Source: Proteus appendicitidis (lineage in GTDB: Bacteria; Pseudomonadota; Gammaproteobacteria; Enterobacterales; Enterobacteriaceae). Taken from it: a stretch of DNA of 64,000 nucleotides. Below the pieces are notes generated by a model that saw only the letters and a list, made by a program, of their open reading frames with translations, was not told the DNA's origin and did no database searches. Below are positions 61,701-64,000 of the stretch, piece by piece. The stretch lies in contig NZ_CP127389.1 in the NCBI RefSeq assembly GCF_030271835.1, positions 1,090,001-1,154,000 of the forward strand, in the 5' to 3' direction. The translations under genes were made by a program, and so were the position numbers. Positions within the stretch are counted from its first letter, which is position 1, and each line of letters begins with the position of its first letter.

Positions 61701-62531
61701 TTACGCTTTTAAATGCTTGGCATGAAAAGCAATATGCTCACCAATAAAACTCGCCACAAAATAGTAACTGTGATCGTACCCTTGATGTAAATTCAACTGA
61801 TAAGCGAATTGTTTTGTATCGCAAGCTTGTGAAAATAATTCAGGCTTCAGTTGTTCTTGATAGAAAGGATCATCTAGCCCGACATCAACACGCATAGGTA
61901 ACACGTTTTCTGCTTGGTTAATCAAAGCCACTGCATCATATTGTTGCCATTGTGCCGTATCATCGCCTAAATAGGCGCTAAACGCTTTTTTACCCCAAGG
62001 AACAACTGATGGTGCCACAATCGGAGAAAATGCTGACACACTGCGGTAGCGTGCCGAATTTCGCAGTGCAATTGTTAATGCGCCATGCCCTCCCATCGAA
62101 TGCCCACTAATGGCACGTTGATGAGTCACAGGAAAATGCGTTTCTATCAGTGTAGGAAGCTCATCAACAATGTAGTCATACATATTGTAATGAGTATTCC
62201 ACGGCGATTGTGTCGCATTAAGATAAAAACCTGCGCCTTGCCCTAAATCGTAAGCACTATCATCAGCGACATTTTCACCACGAGGACTGGTATCAGGTAC
62301 GACTAAAATAATGCCATGTTGTGCCGCAAATTGTTGAGCGCCTGATTTAGTAATAAAATTTTGTTCGTTACAGGTTAAGCCTGATAACCAATATAAAACA
62401 GGGTATTTTTGCTCTTCTTCCATAGGAGGAAGATAGATAGCAAATTTCATCTCACAATTTAACGTCTTTGATGTATGTTGATAGACTTCTTGCCAACCAC
62501 CAAAGCAGGCATGACGTTCAATCCTTTCCAT
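61701..62531 (-). CDS. fghA: S-formylglutathione hydrolase
   Basis: This esterase hydrolyses S-formylglutathione to formate and glutathione, the last step of glutathione-dependent formaldehyde detoxification (FrmB/YeiG family). The 276-residue alpha/beta hydrolase has the nucleophile elbow SGHSMGGHG (S145), an acid in VGLDDPF (D220 or D221) and H254 in GYDHSYYF. The ATG at 62531 with AAGGAG upstream gives the family length; a start 13 codons earlier is unsupported. It is the last gene of frmR-frmA-fghA. Confidence 0.94.
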   Translation of the reverse strand: MERIERHACFGGWQEVYQHTSKTLNCEMKFAIYLPPMEEEQKYPVLYWLSGLTCNEQNFITKSGAQQFAAQHGIILVVPDTSPRGENVADDSAYDLGQGAGFYLNATQSPWNTHYNMYDYIVDELPTLIETHFPVTHQRAISGHSMGGHGALTIALRNSARYRSVSAFSPIVAPSVVPWGKKAFSAYLGDDTAQWQQYDAVALINQAENVLPMRVDVGLDDPFYQEQLKPELFSQACDTKQFAYQLNLHQGYDHSYYFVASFIGEHIAFHAKHLKA

Positions 62532-62584
62532 TTTGACTCCTTTAAAAACAAAGACAAACCTATGAGACATAGGTTTGAGGATGA

Positions 62585-63712
<1,128 letters not shown>

Positions 63713-63715
63713 TTA

Positions 63716-63991
63716 TTAACGCAGGTAAGTGCGGATAAGTGAAATGGCATCATCAACGGAGTTTTTTTGATCTTCAGGAGACGCGACGGCATCCATAAGA
63801 CCTTCACGTAAATGACTTTCGAGTACACCAGCCATCAGGCCATTGATAGCACCTCTGATGGCGGCAATTTGTTGTAATACCTGACCGCATTCATTTTCAT
63901 TTTCAAGTGCAGTTTCTAATGCGAGAAGCTGCCCTTTAATTTTTCTCACGCGAGTTAACGCGGCTTTTTTTTCTGCTGGTGAGTGTGGCAT
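63716..63991 (-). CDS. frmR: Formaldehyde-responsive repressor FrmR
   Basis: FrmR is a DUF156/CsoR-family all-helical repressor of the frm operon; formaldehyde cross-links its Pro2 amine to Cys35 and releases DNA. The 91-residue protein has P2, C35 and H60 at these positions (MPHSP, NENECGQ, LESHLRE), matching the E. coli sensor residues. A copper-binding CsoR would need a different ligand set. Only nine bases upstream of the start lie within the window, so its operator cannot be inspected. Confidence 0.95.
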   Translation of the reverse strand: MPHSPAEKKAALTRVRKIKGQLLALETALENENECGQVLQQIAAIRGAINGLMAGVLESHLREGLMDAVASPEDQKNSVDDAISLIRTYLR

Positions 63992-64000
63992 ATATAATCC

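Overview
The window is a chromosomal stretch of a low-GC enterobacterium of the order Enterobacterales. It is most likely a Proteus species (Morganellaceae). The basis is the AT-rich codon use, enterobacterial protein sequences that align nearly end to end with Escherichia coli homologues, E. coli-like gene order over long blocks, and an scsABCD operon of the kind known from Proteus mirabilis. The species cannot be fixed from sequence alone.

Layout. Positions 1-2750 hold the 3' part of an rRNA operon (23S lacking about 434 nt at its 5' end, then 5S and a terminator). It lies next to yfiM-pssA-pat-tapT and the divergent yfiF, which matches the surroundings of E. coli rrnG but without kgtP and trxC. 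From 9.6 to 30.8 kb the block reads (on the minus strand, right to left) nrdHIEF - proVWX - inserted genes - MFS transporter - mprA - emrAB. This is the E. coli order nrdHIEF-proVWX-ygaY-mprA-emrAB, interrupted by an accessory segment at about 14.9-22.6 kb. That segment holds a Fur-box-driven TonB-dependent receptor, a small membrane protein, and a ynbA-ynbC-ynbD lipid-metabolism cassette that lacks ynbB and has an extra 133-residue membrane protein.

From 31 to 32.5 kb lie a DNA alkyltransferase gene, cspE with a duplicated terminator, and crcB. From 32.5 to 47.1 kb is the classical cell-envelope block: lipA, lipB, ybeD, dacA, rlpA, mrdB, mrdA, rlmH, rsfS, nadD, holA, lptE and leuS. It is broken between rsfS and nadD by a degenerate palindromic repeat, a perfect 16-bp palindrome and an orphan DUF1722 (YbgA-like) gene. 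Positions 47.4-50.6 kb carry the glutamate/aspartate ABC transporter gltIJKL. Positions 50.9-54.7 kb carry the scsABCD thiol-redox operon on the plus strand. Positions 54.8-60.3 kb carry lnt-corC-ybeY-ybeZ-miaB, followed by divergent ubiF and the frmR-frmA-fghA formaldehyde detoxification operon, whose promoter lies at the window edge.

How the genes work together. Most of the window is core metabolism: translation and ribosome maturation (rRNA, rlmH, rsfS, ybeY, miaB, leuS, tapT), envelope building (PBP2/RodA/RlpA/PBP5, LptE, Lnt, PssA) and lipoate synthesis. Around it are stress and nutrient modules: osmoprotectant uptake, an Fe/Mn-responsive class Ib ribonucleotide reductase with Fur and paired NrdR-like sites, an iron-regulated receptor, copper/thiol stress and formaldehyde detoxification. 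The least understood part is the ynb cassette, which combines a CDP-alcohol phosphatidyltransferase with an altered metal-binding motif, a hydrolase-methyltransferase fusion and a PAP2-phosphatase fusion. It is the best candidate here for a poorly described pathway.
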